This document shows, piece by piece, positions 51,540 through 59,150 of a stretch of DNA of 64,000 nt. The notes below the pieces were generated by a model. That model saw nothing but the letters and a program-made list of their open reading frames with translations. It did not search any database and had not been told where the DNA came from. Within the stretch, counting starts at the first letter, position 1, and each line of letters begins with the position of its first letter. The position numbers and the translations under genes are program-made. The stretch is from Flavobacterium saliperosum (lineage in GTDB: Bacteria > Bacteroidota > Bacteroidia > Flavobacteriales > Flavobacteriaceae): assembly GCF_900100625.1 (NCBI RefSeq), contig NZ_FMTY01000003.1, positions 193,424-257,423 of the forward strand. The letters run 5' to 3'.

Positions 51540-53225
51540 ATGCAGGATTGGTTTACCCAAAATATAGCCTCACTCTTTACAAATTTAACTGCCGAAACGG
51601 TTACCGACTGGTTTGTTTACAATCCGAAGGAACCGATTTTGTTCAATACCGGTTTGTTCCTTGGAATGTTCCTGATTTTCTACAGTTTTTACATTACGCT
51701 TAAAAATACGTTTTATCCGCGTTTGGTATATGTAATCCTGTTCTCCTTGTTTTTCTATTACAAATCGAGCGGTGTTTTCTTTTTGTTGTTGCTGGGTTCT
51801 TCGATAGTCGATTATAATTTAGGGAATCTGGTCCACCGCACGCAAAGCGTACTGAATAAGAAATTGTGCCTGGCCTTCAGTGTGGTGTTGAATTTAGGCT
51901 TTTTAGGGTATTTCAAATACACGAATTTCATCATTGATACCTATAATTCGGTTTCCGACGGGCATTTCGAATTTCAGAAAATCATCCTTCCGGTGGGGAT
52001 TTCGTTCTATACGTTCCAGTCGATAAGTTACATCATTGAGATTTACCGTAAGGAAATAGAGCCCACGAAAAGCTATGTGGATTACCTGTTTTTCGTATCG
52101 TTCTTCCCGCAGTTGGTAGCCGGACCTATTGTTCGTGCCAAAGATTTCCTGCCGCAGATTTATCAGAAATTAAACGTGACCAAAGACGATATCAACCGCG
52201 CCTTTCTGTTGATTATTGGCGGATTGATTAAGAAAACGGTGATTTCCGATTACATTTCGATCAATTTCGTGGATCGTGTTTTTGACGCACCTTCCGCATA
52301 TACCGCTTTCGAAAATTTAATGGCCTCTTACGGGTATGCGATTCAGATTTACTGTGATTTCTCCGGATATTCCGATATGGCGATTGGGGTGGCTTTGTTG
52401 TTAGGATTCAAATTACCCACGAATTTCAGAACACCGTATCAGTCGGCATCGATTACCGAATTCTGGAGAAGATGGCACATTTCGTTGTCCACCTGGTTGA
52501 AAGACTTTTTATACATCTCGGTAGGGGGTAACCGTAACGGAACCTTTGCCGGATTTTTATTCCCAGCCTTGTTCTTTTTCGGATTGATTGTTTGGGGCAT
52601 CACGTATGCGCCAACCAGTAATGTTCCTTTGATTATAGCAATTGGTTCCACCGTTCTTTTTGCCCTGACGTTTTTATTGTCTAAGGAAAAAGAGCGTACT
52701 ATGTTTACCAATGTCAACCTGATGACCACCATGTTATTGGGCGGATTGTGGCACGGCGCGAGTTTGCGTTTCATCATTTGGGGCGCTTTGCACGGAATGG
52801 GACTGGCAGTTCATAAAATCATCATGGAGTTTTTTCCATCCAAAAAAGAGGAGAAAAAATCATTTTTCGGATACGTTTGGTTGGTGATTTCGGTACTGAT
52901 AACGTTTCATTTCGTAACCTTCTGTTGGATTTTCTTCCGTGCGAAAGATTTTACCATTGCTTTGGAATTAATCAACAACATAGGAAAAGTAACTTTTGAT
53001 TGGGAACAATGGATGGTTATTGCTCAAGGGTATAAAAATGTATTTTTGTTGATGGCTATCGGTTTTTCATGGCATTATTTACCCGAAAAAATGATTAATG
53101 CGATGCAATCGGTCTTCAAATCACTCCCGATTATTGTAAAAGCACTCGTGTTAGGATTGGTTTATTGGCTGGTGTATGCCACTGCTTCTGCGGGGCCTCA
53201 GCCTTTCATTTATTTTCAGTTTTAA
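51540..53225 (+). CDS. MBOAT family O-acyltransferase (AlgI-like)
   Basis: 561 residues with about twelve transmembrane helices. MBOAT marks are YCDFSGYSDMAIGVALLLGF, the pattern WRRWHISLSTWLKDFLYI and the two conserved histidines of LWHGASLRFIIWGALHG (H405 and H418). These enzymes pass acetyl groups from cytoplasmic acetyl-CoA to the periplasm. The gene starts one base after the LysM-SGNH stop. With two SGNH partners this is a complete O-acetylation-type module. The C-terminal FIYFQF equals that of the partial MBOAT at 1-396. Confidence 0.93.
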   Translation: MQDWFTQNIASLFTNLTAETVTDWFVYNPKEPILFNTGLFLGMFLIFYSFYITLKNTFYPRLVYVILFSLFFYYKSSGVFFLLLLGSSIVDYNLGNLVHRTQSVLNKKLCLAFSVVLNLGFLGYFKYTNFIIDTYNSVSDGHFEFQKIILPVGISFYTFQSISYIIEIYRKEIEPTKSYVDYLFFVSFFPQLVAGPIVRAKDFLPQIYQKLNVTKDDINRAFLLIIGGLIKKTVISDYISINFVDRVFDAPSAYTAFENLMASYGYAIQIYCDFSGYSDMAIGVALLLGFKLPTNFRTPYQSASITEFWRRWHISLSTWLKDFLYISVGGNRNGTFAGFLFPALFFFGLIVWGITYAPTSNVPLIIAIGSTVLFALTFLLSKEKERTMFTNVNLMTTMLLGGLWHGASLRFIIWGALHGMGLAVHKIIMEFFPSKKEEKKSFFGYVWLVISVLITFHFVTFCWIFFRAKDFTIALELINNIGKVTFDWEQWMVIAQGYKNVFLLMAIGFSWHYLPEKMINAMQSVFKSLPIIVKALVLGLVYWLVYATASAGPQPFIYFQF

Positions 53226-53276
53226 TTTTAATAAAATATTAAGTTAGCAAAAATTATCATAATTCATTTTTTTTTC

Positions 53277-53284
53277 TACATTTG
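53277..53284 (+). promoter_or_regulatory. Candidate -7 box TACATTTG close to the start of the Cys-rich gene
   Basis: Exact TAnnTTTG match ending only five bases before the ATG at 53290. If used, transcription would start at or next to the start codon. Confidence 0.4.
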
Positions 53285-53289
53285 AAGCA

Positions 53290-53622
53290 ATGAAATTTTT
53301 GACAGCGATATTAACTTTTTATTTTGTGCTTCTGATGGGGACACCAACTTTGCGTGTGGTAAAGTCTCATATGAAAGCGCATTGTACGGCTACGGCTAAA
53401 AAAGGATGTTGTCAGAAAGAAGAAATACCCGAAGGCTGTCAGAAAGAAAAATGTGTGCTGAACATGAATTTTTCGGCAGGACAGTTCATCGTGCAACAGA
53501 TTCAGAACCTTTCAATACCAATTGAATTTGAAACGGAAAAAAAAGAAAACCTGATTTACGAAAAATCGTTTATACCCAATTATTATAATACGTTTTGGCA
53601 TCCTCCGGAAGGCATTTCCTAA
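53290..53622 (+). CDS. Cys-rich small exported protein (HYC_CC_PP-like)
   Basis: 110 residues: a hydrophobic N-terminus (3-20) and a Cys cluster H31-C32, C40-C41, C50, C55, then FIPNYYNTFWHPP near the end. The HC, CC and PP features remind me of the HYC_CC_PP family of Bacteroidota, often near metal efflux genes; this is from memory and not checked. The paralogue at 54114 shares PEGC, NFS and FIP-Y-NT-WHPP. Probable role: metal (copper-like) binding or sensing in the envelope. First gene of a run of small exported proteins. Confidence 0.6.
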   Translation: MKFLTAILTFYFVLLMGTPTLRVVKSHMKAHCTATAKKGCCQKEEIPEGCQKEKCVLNMNFSAGQFIVQQIQNLSIPIEFETEKKENLIYEKSFIPNYYNTFWHPPEGIS

Positions 53623-53689
53623 ATCCGAGATTACAAATTCAAAATAAACAAAATAAAAAATCAATAAATTAATTTTAAAAAATATCAAT

Positions 53690-53881
53690 ATGAAAAATAT
53701 CGTAGCAATTTTAGCAGTAGCATTATTTACAGTTTCAATGAATGTAAATGCACAAGAGAAAAAAACCAGCGGACCTGCTAAAAAAGAAGCAACCACTAAA
53801 AAAGAAGAATGCTCTAAAGAAGAGAAAAAAGCTTGCTCAACAGGTGAGAAAAAAGCTTGTTGTTCTGCAAAAAAAGCATAA
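53690..53881 (+). CDS. Small exported Lys/Cys-rich protein, 63 residues
   Basis: Signal peptide of about 21 residues (MKNIVAILAVALFTVSMNVN then AQ) and a mature part of about 42 residues made of Lys/Glu with four cysteines (C41, C49, C57, C58). No fold is recognised; low complexity suggests a disordered, metal-chelating periplasmic peptide. It has a clean start, a strong terminator behind it and lies between two related Cys-containing genes, which supports expression. Function inferred only. Confidence 0.65.
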   Translation: MKNIVAILAVALFTVSMNVNAQEKKTSGPAKKEATTKKEECSKEEKKACSTGEKKACCSAKKA

Positions 53882-53902
53882 TTCTTTAAGATTACCAGTA
53901 AG

Positions 53903-53931
53903 ACGCCTCGAGAAATCGAGGCGTTTTTTTT
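53903..53931 (+). terminator. Rho-independent terminator with GAAA loop
   Basis: ACGCCTCGA and TCGAGGCGT pair perfectly around GAAA, followed by eight T. It ends the first Cys-rich pair of genes. Confidence 0.92.
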
Positions 53932-54113
53932 GCTTTGTAACATAAGTTACAGATTATTGTTTATAAAATTATAATTTCACCAAGATTCTAAAAGTAGAAT
54001 ACTGCTTTTTTTTCGGTTTAGAGAAAAATCTGTTTAGGAAATTCTTTAGTGGTATTCATGGAATAATCCTAACGTGTTGGTGTAAAGTATATTAAAATTC
54101 ATATATTAGGATT

Positions 54114-54449
54114 GTGAAATTTTTGGTCTACATAGTATGTGCTTATCTGATTGTACTGACGGCGTTGCCTTCGGTGCGGTCTGTTAAGTTGCATCACATT
54201 GGGTCGAAAGCACTTTCTTGTGAAAAAAAATCCTCAAGTAGCAGTTTTCCTGAGGGTTGTGAAAAAAGTAAATTCATAACCAGTTTAAATTTCAGTCCGC
54301 TACAGTTTGTAAGCGAATTACGGTTGACTCCAGATCCTTTTATTCTGGAAGCCGCTATCGGAAAAAACCAGTCCCATTACGAGAAGATATTTATCCCTAA
54401 ATATCAGAATACGATATGGCACCCTCCCAAGACTTCTTCTTTGCTATAA
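54114..54449 (+). CDS. Paralogue of the Cys-rich exported protein at 53290
   Basis: 111 residues starting with GTG (MKFLVYIVCAYLIVLTALPS). It aligns with 53290-53622 along its whole length: the PSVRSVKLH segment, FPEGCEKSK, LNFSPLQF and FIPKYQNTIWHPP. The CC pair and two other Cys are lost; only C9, C36 and C49 remain, and a Ser run replaces part of the Cys region. So the paralogue keeps the scaffold but not most of the thiols. Likely related but different ligand use; not assigned. Confidence 0.6.
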   Translation: MKFLVYIVCAYLIVLTALPSVRSVKLHHIGSKALSCEKKSSSSSFPEGCEKSKFITSLNFSPLQFVSELRLTPDPFILEAAIGKNQSHYEKIFIPKYQNTIWHPPKTSSLL

Positions 54450-54525
54450 ATTAAATTCTCAATTATTATTAATGATGTCGGTTACTGTTTTATTCGGTTT
54501 CGGACACACTTATTTATACCTAATT

Positions 54526-54879
54526 ATGAAGTCTATACTATCAATTTCAATAATGCTGTTTGGTCTGGCGTTTTTATGTTTGGGAAGCCAGTCCGCCACC
54601 ATCCAATCTTCAAAATATTCTTTAGAAAAAGAAACGCCTTTCGCATTGGCACATTCTCAAGCCAACAAAGTTGTAACATCCGAAAGTTGTGTTCGTTGTC
54701 ATGATTGTTCGGGAACCAATTTAGAAAATGACGAAACAATTCAAAACATTGTGACCCCTTCCCGTATCGGTGTTGAAAAAGCCGCGGATCAAGAATCAAC
54801 ATCGGAATCGGTTTTTGATGACACCCCAACTGTAAAACCGGAAGTGGCAGATCGTTTTGTTCAAAGGGAATTAAATTAA
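54526..54879 (+). CDS. Small exported protein with a CxxCH motif
   Basis: 117 residues from ATG 54526 (MKSILSISIMLFGLAFLCLG signal); an in-frame ATG at 54472 would add 18 residues before the signal. The mature part has C55-V-R-C58-H59-D-C61, which matches the CxxCH haem c attachment pattern and also a simple metal site; nothing else resembles a cytochrome. The C-terminal half is acidic and polar. It stands seven bases before the kelch/T9SS gene, so the two are likely co-transcribed. Confidence 0.6.
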   Translation: MKSILSISIMLFGLAFLCLGSQSATIQSSKYSLEKETPFALAHSQANKVVTSESCVRCHDCSGTNLENDETIQNIVTPSRIGVEKAADQESTSESVFDDTPTVKPEVADRFVQRELN

Positions 54880-54886
54880 AGTACAG

Positions 54887-56488
54887 ATGAAAAATTATAT
54901 TTACATAGTGCTGCTGCTGTTTGCAAGTCATTCCGCATTGGCTCAAAGCACCTTTGCTTACGATGTGGTGCTTACACCGGTAACAGTTTCCGGTTTGCCG
55001 GGATTGCATTCGTATGCCTTTGCCCAATCGAACGGAAAATGGCTGATTATCGGTGGAAGAAAAGACGGAATTCACGCACGCCAGCCTTTTAACGCTTTTC
55101 CGGGTGCCCAAAACAATACCGACATTTATGTGGTTGATATCGCAACGCAACAATCGTGGTCGGCTTCTTTAAATTCTTTGCCAACTGGAATCAAGGAACA
55201 ATTGCAATCCACCAACATGAATTTTCATCAGGATGGGGATGCGTTGTACATTATCGGCGGGTATGCTTTTTCCGTTACGGCAAATGACCATAAAACCTTT
55301 ACTAATCTGACATCGGTTAATGTTCCCGGTCTGATCAATGCCATCATAGCCGGCACACCCATAGCGTCTTATTTTAAGCAGATTTCCAATGATGTTTTCG
55401 CCATAACGGGCGGGCAATTGGCAAAAATAGACGGTACCTTTTATCTGGTGGGAGGACACCGTTTCGACGGACGGTACAATCCGATGGGCAACCCAACATT
55501 TACACAGACCTATTCCAATCAGATCCGGAAATTTACCATCGACAACTCAGGAACCCAATTAAGTTATGCCAATTATCAGGAGATTACGGATGCGGTTCAT
55601 TTGCATCGTCGGGATTACAATCTGTTGCCTCAGGTGTTTCCGGACGGCGAGTTGGGATACACCATTTCATCCGGCGTTTTTCAGATTAATGCCGATTTAC
55701 CTTTTTTATACCCTGTGGATATTAAGAGCGGAGGGTACTTTCCGCAAACACAGTTCAATCAATATCTGAGTAATTATCATAGCGGGAAAGCCTGTTTGTA
55801 TGATCAAACCGAAAACAGTATGCACAATTTGTTTTTCGGAGGAATAAGTCAGTATTATTATCAGAACGGAACTTTGATACAGGATGACACCGTTCCGTTT
55901 GTGAAAACAATAAGCAGAACTACGCGCTCGGCTGACGGGACTTTAACCGAATACCAGTTGCCTGTAGAAATGCCAAGCCTGAAAGGATCGGGCGCCGAGT
56001 TTATTATGAGCACTAATTTACCTCATTATTCCAACGAAGTGATTAAGCTCAGTGATATTACGGCAGATGAGTTTGTAATCGGGCATCTTTACGGCGGAAT
56101 CCAAAGTTCTTCCAAATCGGCCTTTACAGACAATCAGGTAAATTTAACCAGTGCCGATCCTACGGTTTATGAGGTTAAATTAATCAAAAACCCGGCTTTG
56201 AGTGTTGCGGAAATTGATGGCAGCAATCCTTATTCCTTTACGGTTTCACCCAATCCGACCACATCAGATGATGTTAATGTGGAGTTCACACTAATAAAAG
56301 AAGTGCCTCTGGACTATTTGATATCTTCTTTAGATGGTAAGATTATTGAAAATGGTGAAATTGTAGGGACCAATATTGGCTTGAATACCATGAGTTTCGG
56401 TTTATCCAAAGCTAAGACCAATGTGGTAATCATCACGTTTGTTTTTGATAATAAGTATTTCGTTTCCCGCAAGGTAATCCGCAAGTAA
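54887..56488 (+). CDS. Kelch-like secreted protein with type IX sorting domain
   Basis: 533 residues with signal peptide (MKNYIYIVLLLFASHSALAQ). Kelch-type blades are seen at WLIIGGRKDG, LYIIGGYAFS and FYLVGGHRFDG, each with the paired Gly, so the body is probably a beta-propeller. The last 80 residues (YSFTVSPNPTTSDDVNVEF ... VSRKVIRK) are a type A C-terminal signal for the type IX secretion system, with the PNPT motif. Destination: cell surface or medium. Ligand or enzyme activity unknown. Last gene of the run, followed by a terminator. Confidence 0.85.
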   Translation: MKNYIYIVLLLFASHSALAQSTFAYDVVLTPVTVSGLPGLHSYAFAQSNGKWLIIGGRKDGIHARQPFNAFPGAQNNTDIYVVDIATQQSWSASLNSLPTGIKEQLQSTNMNFHQDGDALYIIGGYAFSVTANDHKTFTNLTSVNVPGLINAIIAGTPIASYFKQISNDVFAITGGQLAKIDGTFYLVGGHRFDGRYNPMGNPTFTQTYSNQIRKFTIDNSGTQLSYANYQEITDAVHLHRRDYNLLPQVFPDGELGYTISSGVFQINADLPFLYPVDIKSGGYFPQTQFNQYLSNYHSGKACLYDQTENSMHNLFFGGISQYYYQNGTLIQDDTVPFVKTISRTTRSADGTLTEYQLPVEMPSLKGSGAEFIMSTNLPHYSNEVIKLSDITADEFVIGHLYGGIQSSSKSAFTDNQVNLTSADPTVYEVKLIKNPALSVAEIDGSNPYSFTVSPNPTTSDDVNVEFTLIKEVPLDYLISSLDGKIIENGEIVGTNIGLNTMSFGLSKAKTNVVIITFVFDNKYFVSRKVIRK

Positions 56489-56512
56489 AAATTTTAAAAA
56501 ACAATCATCAGT

Positions 56513-56539
56513 AAAAGACACCTTTTTTGGGTGTCTTTT
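56513..56539 (+). terminator. Terminator after the kelch/T9SS gene
   Basis: AAAAGACACC and GGTGTCTTTT pair around a T-rich loop, with a T-rich tail. It separates the Cys-rich cluster from the RND operon. Confidence 0.85.
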
Positions 56540-56666
56540 GTTTTACAGATGTTTTTAGTATTGGTACTAGTGGCCTTTTGTAATGTTTTTTCATATAAGC
56601 ATTCTAGTGTTTAGTGGATTCGAGAGGAGTGTAACACTTGTTACTGACTATACTTTTTGTCCGTCA

Positions 56667-56674
56667 TACATTTG
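56667..56674 (+). promoter_or_regulatory. Candidate -7 box TACATTTG for the RND operon
   Basis: Exact TAnnTTTG match 27 bases before the TolC-family ATG at 56702. No TTTG at the right distance upstream. Confidence 0.5.
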
Positions 56675-56701
56675 CTTCATAATCAGAGATAAGTAAATGT
56701 T

Positions 56702-58015
56702 ATGAAAAATAAAATTCAACTGTTATTATTAGGATTCCTTGTTTTTACGCAAGTGATGATGGCGCAGGATACGCTGCGTATTTCCAAAAACGATTTGTGG
56801 CAGAAAGCTTCCGAAAAGAACTTACAGCTCAAAATCGCCAATCAGGAATTCAAATCCGCTCAGGCCGATTATCGCCAGTCGAATTCGCTTTTCTTACCGA
56901 GTATCTCCGCTTCGCATACGGCCATGACCACGACCAATCCGTTAATGGCTTTCGGTTCGAAACTGAATCAGGAGATTTTAACCGCAGCCGATTTCAACCC
57001 GGCGTTACTGAATGATCCTAATCAGACCCAAAATTACGCAACCAAAATTGAAGTCTTGCAACCGATAATCAATGTGGACGGAATTTACGGCAGACAGGCG
57101 GCCAAAGCGAAGATGGAAGCCTATCAGTTGCAAACCGAGCGTTCCAAAGAATACCTGGAACTGGAATTGAGCAAAGCGTTTATGCAGTTGCAATTGGCAT
57201 ATAAAGCGGTAACGGTTTTGGAAAAAGCAAATACTACTTCCGAAGCGACACTTAAATATGTAGAGAACAATTTCAAACAAGGGTACCTGCAAAAAACCGA
57301 TGTATTGTCTGTTCAGGTGCGTGTAAATGAAGTGAAAAACCAACTGCAATACGCCAAAAGTAATGTACAGAATGCTTCCGATTATTTAGCGTTTCTGCTT
57401 CAGGAAGACATGACCGGAAAAGTATACCAGCCCACAGAAGCTTTGGAAAACACCATCGCGGTGACTTCGGTAACGGCAACATTGTCTGACAACCGTAAAG
57501 ATCTTCAGGCGATGAACAAGTCCAGTGAGGCGTATCGTAAAATGATGCAGTCCGGAAAAATGAGTTTTCTTCCGCGTTTGAACGCTTTCGGAGCGTATGA
57601 ATTATACGATACTAAAATTTTCGGAATGGCAGCCAACGGTTATACGGTAGGCGCACAATTGTCATGGTCCTTATTCGACGGGTACAAGTCCGTGGGAAAA
57701 CTTCAGAAAGCAAAAGCCGATTTCCAGAAATCCGAATTGGAGCTGAAACAGTACAAAGCACAAAGTCAGCTGGAACTGAACAAAACCAACCGTCAGTTAT
57801 TGGACGCCGAAAATAAAGTGAACCTTTCGAAACTGGCTTTCGAACAATCTCAGGAAGCGCAAAGAATCCGAAAAAACCGATTCACACAAGGTCTTGAAAA
57901 AACCACCGATGTATTGCAATCGGAAACCCAAGTGGCCCAAAAAGAACTGGAATATTTGCAAGCCGTTTTCGAATACAATTTCACCCAACAATACCAACAA
58001 TTTCTAACAAAATAA
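56702..58015 (+). CDS. TolC family outer-membrane efflux protein
   Basis: 437 residues with signal peptide (MKNKIQLLLLGFLVFTQVMM then AQ). Two long coiled-coil repeats with the TolC/OEP pattern: ANQEFKSAQADYRQSNSLFL, LELSKAFMQLQLAYKAVTVL, and in the second half LELNKTNRQLLDAENKVNLS, RIRKNRFTQGLEKTTDVLQS. It forms the trimeric outer-membrane channel of the tripartite pump. First gene of the operon; the adaptor follows after ten bases. Confidence 0.93.
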   Translation: MKNKIQLLLLGFLVFTQVMMAQDTLRISKNDLWQKASEKNLQLKIANQEFKSAQADYRQSNSLFLPSISASHTAMTTTNPLMAFGSKLNQEILTAADFNPALLNDPNQTQNYATKIEVLQPIINVDGIYGRQAAKAKMEAYQLQTERSKEYLELELSKAFMQLQLAYKAVTVLEKANTTSEATLKYVENNFKQGYLQKTDVLSVQVRVNEVKNQLQYAKSNVQNASDYLAFLLQEDMTGKVYQPTEALENTIAVTSVTATLSDNRKDLQAMNKSSEAYRKMMQSGKMSFLPRLNAFGAYELYDTKIFGMAANGYTVGAQLSWSLFDGYKSVGKLQKAKADFQKSELELKQYKAQSQLELNKTNRQLLDAENKVNLSKLAFEQSQEAQRIRKNRFTQGLEKTTDVLQSETQVAQKELEYLQAVFEYNFTQQYQQFLTK

Positions 58016-58025
58016 ATAACCAACC

Positions 58026-59111
58026 ATGAATAGAATCAGTAAATCTTTAATGATAATCGGAACCGCTGTTTTAGTGGCGAATTGTTCCGGCGATAAGAAA
58101 CAGGAAGCTGTTACACAACCGACAGTTTCCGTAAAAGTGAGTACGCCTTCCGGTGATTCAGGCAGTCCGTTTGTAACCGCCAGCGGAAAAATTGAAGCCG
58201 AAAACAGTGCCAACTTAAGTACCCGAATGATGGGGTATGTAACCAAAGTGAACGTAAAAGTTGGTCAGAATGTAAAAGCCGGGCAACTTTTGGTAACGGT
58301 GAACAGTACCGATTTACAGGCGAAAAAAGCACAGGTGGACGCTTCCATTATTCAGGCAGAAGCCGCTTATAAAAATGCGAAGAAAGATTACGATCGTTTC
58401 GTAAACCTGTACAGTCAGCAAAGTGCGTCGCAAAAAGAACTGGACGATATGACGGCGCGTTACGAAATGGCAAAAGCCGGACTCGAAGCCGCACGACAAA
58501 TGCGAAATGAAGTACTGGCGCAGTTTTCCTATTCGAACATAACCGCTCCGTTTTCAGGTGTAGTAACTAATACGTTTGTGAAAGAAGGCGACATGGCGAA
58601 TCCGGGGATGCCGTTAGTGAGCATCGAAGGTTCGGGACGTCTCCAGGTAACCGCGATGGTTTCGGAATCGGACATCACCTCCATCAAAAACGGAATGCCG
58701 GTGAAAGTATTGGTGAAATCCTCCAACAAGGAACTAACTGGGAATGTATCGGAAATAAGTTTGTCGGCTAAAAATACAGGAGGACAATATTTAGTAAAAG
58801 TGAATTTGGATAAAACGGATGCGGCTACCTTATCCGGCATGTTTGTCAACGTACACTTTCCTGTTGAAAAAACGGTTAAAACAACCGAAAGCGATGTGGT
58901 TTTAGTACCCGAAAGCGCTTTGGTGAAACAGGGTCAGTTGACCGGAGTTTATGTGGTTGGGTCCAATAACACCGCGCTATTGCGTTGGATTAAAACCGGG
59001 AAATCGTTCGGGAATCAGGTAGAAGTGCTATCCGGCTTAAATGCTTCTGAAAGTTATGTTACTGAAGCCGAAGGGAAATTGGTTAACGGAGCGAAAATCA
59101 GTATTCAGTAA
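58026..59111 (+). CDS. RND efflux periplasmic adaptor subunit (lipoprotein)
   Basis: 361 residues. Signal with lipobox VANC (C20). The half-motifs GQNVKAGQLLVTVNSTDLQA and FSYSNITAPFSGVVTNTFVK form the split lipoyl domain around a coiled-coil hairpin (about 95-160); beta-barrel and membrane-proximal domains follow with VPESALVKQGQLTGVYVV. It couples the permease with TolC. No metal-binding His/Met-rich segment is visible, so metal specificity is not supported by this protein. Confidence 0.92.
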   Translation: MNRISKSLMIIGTAVLVANCSGDKKQEAVTQPTVSVKVSTPSGDSGSPFVTASGKIEAENSANLSTRMMGYVTKVNVKVGQNVKAGQLLVTVNSTDLQAKKAQVDASIIQAEAAYKNAKKDYDRFVNLYSQQSASQKELDDMTARYEMAKAGLEAARQMRNEVLAQFSYSNITAPFSGVVTNTFVKEGDMANPGMPLVSIEGSGRLQVTAMVSESDITSIKNGMPVKVLVKSSNKELTGNVSEISLSAKNTGGQYLVKVNLDKTDAATLSGMFVNVHFPVEKTVKTTESDVVLVPESALVKQGQLTGVYVVGSNNTALLRWIKTGKSFGNQVEVLSGLNASESYVTEAEGKLVNGAKISIQ

Positions 59112-59150
59112 CTGTAAACCGTTAACAGTAAACTTTAAACGAAAGAAATT

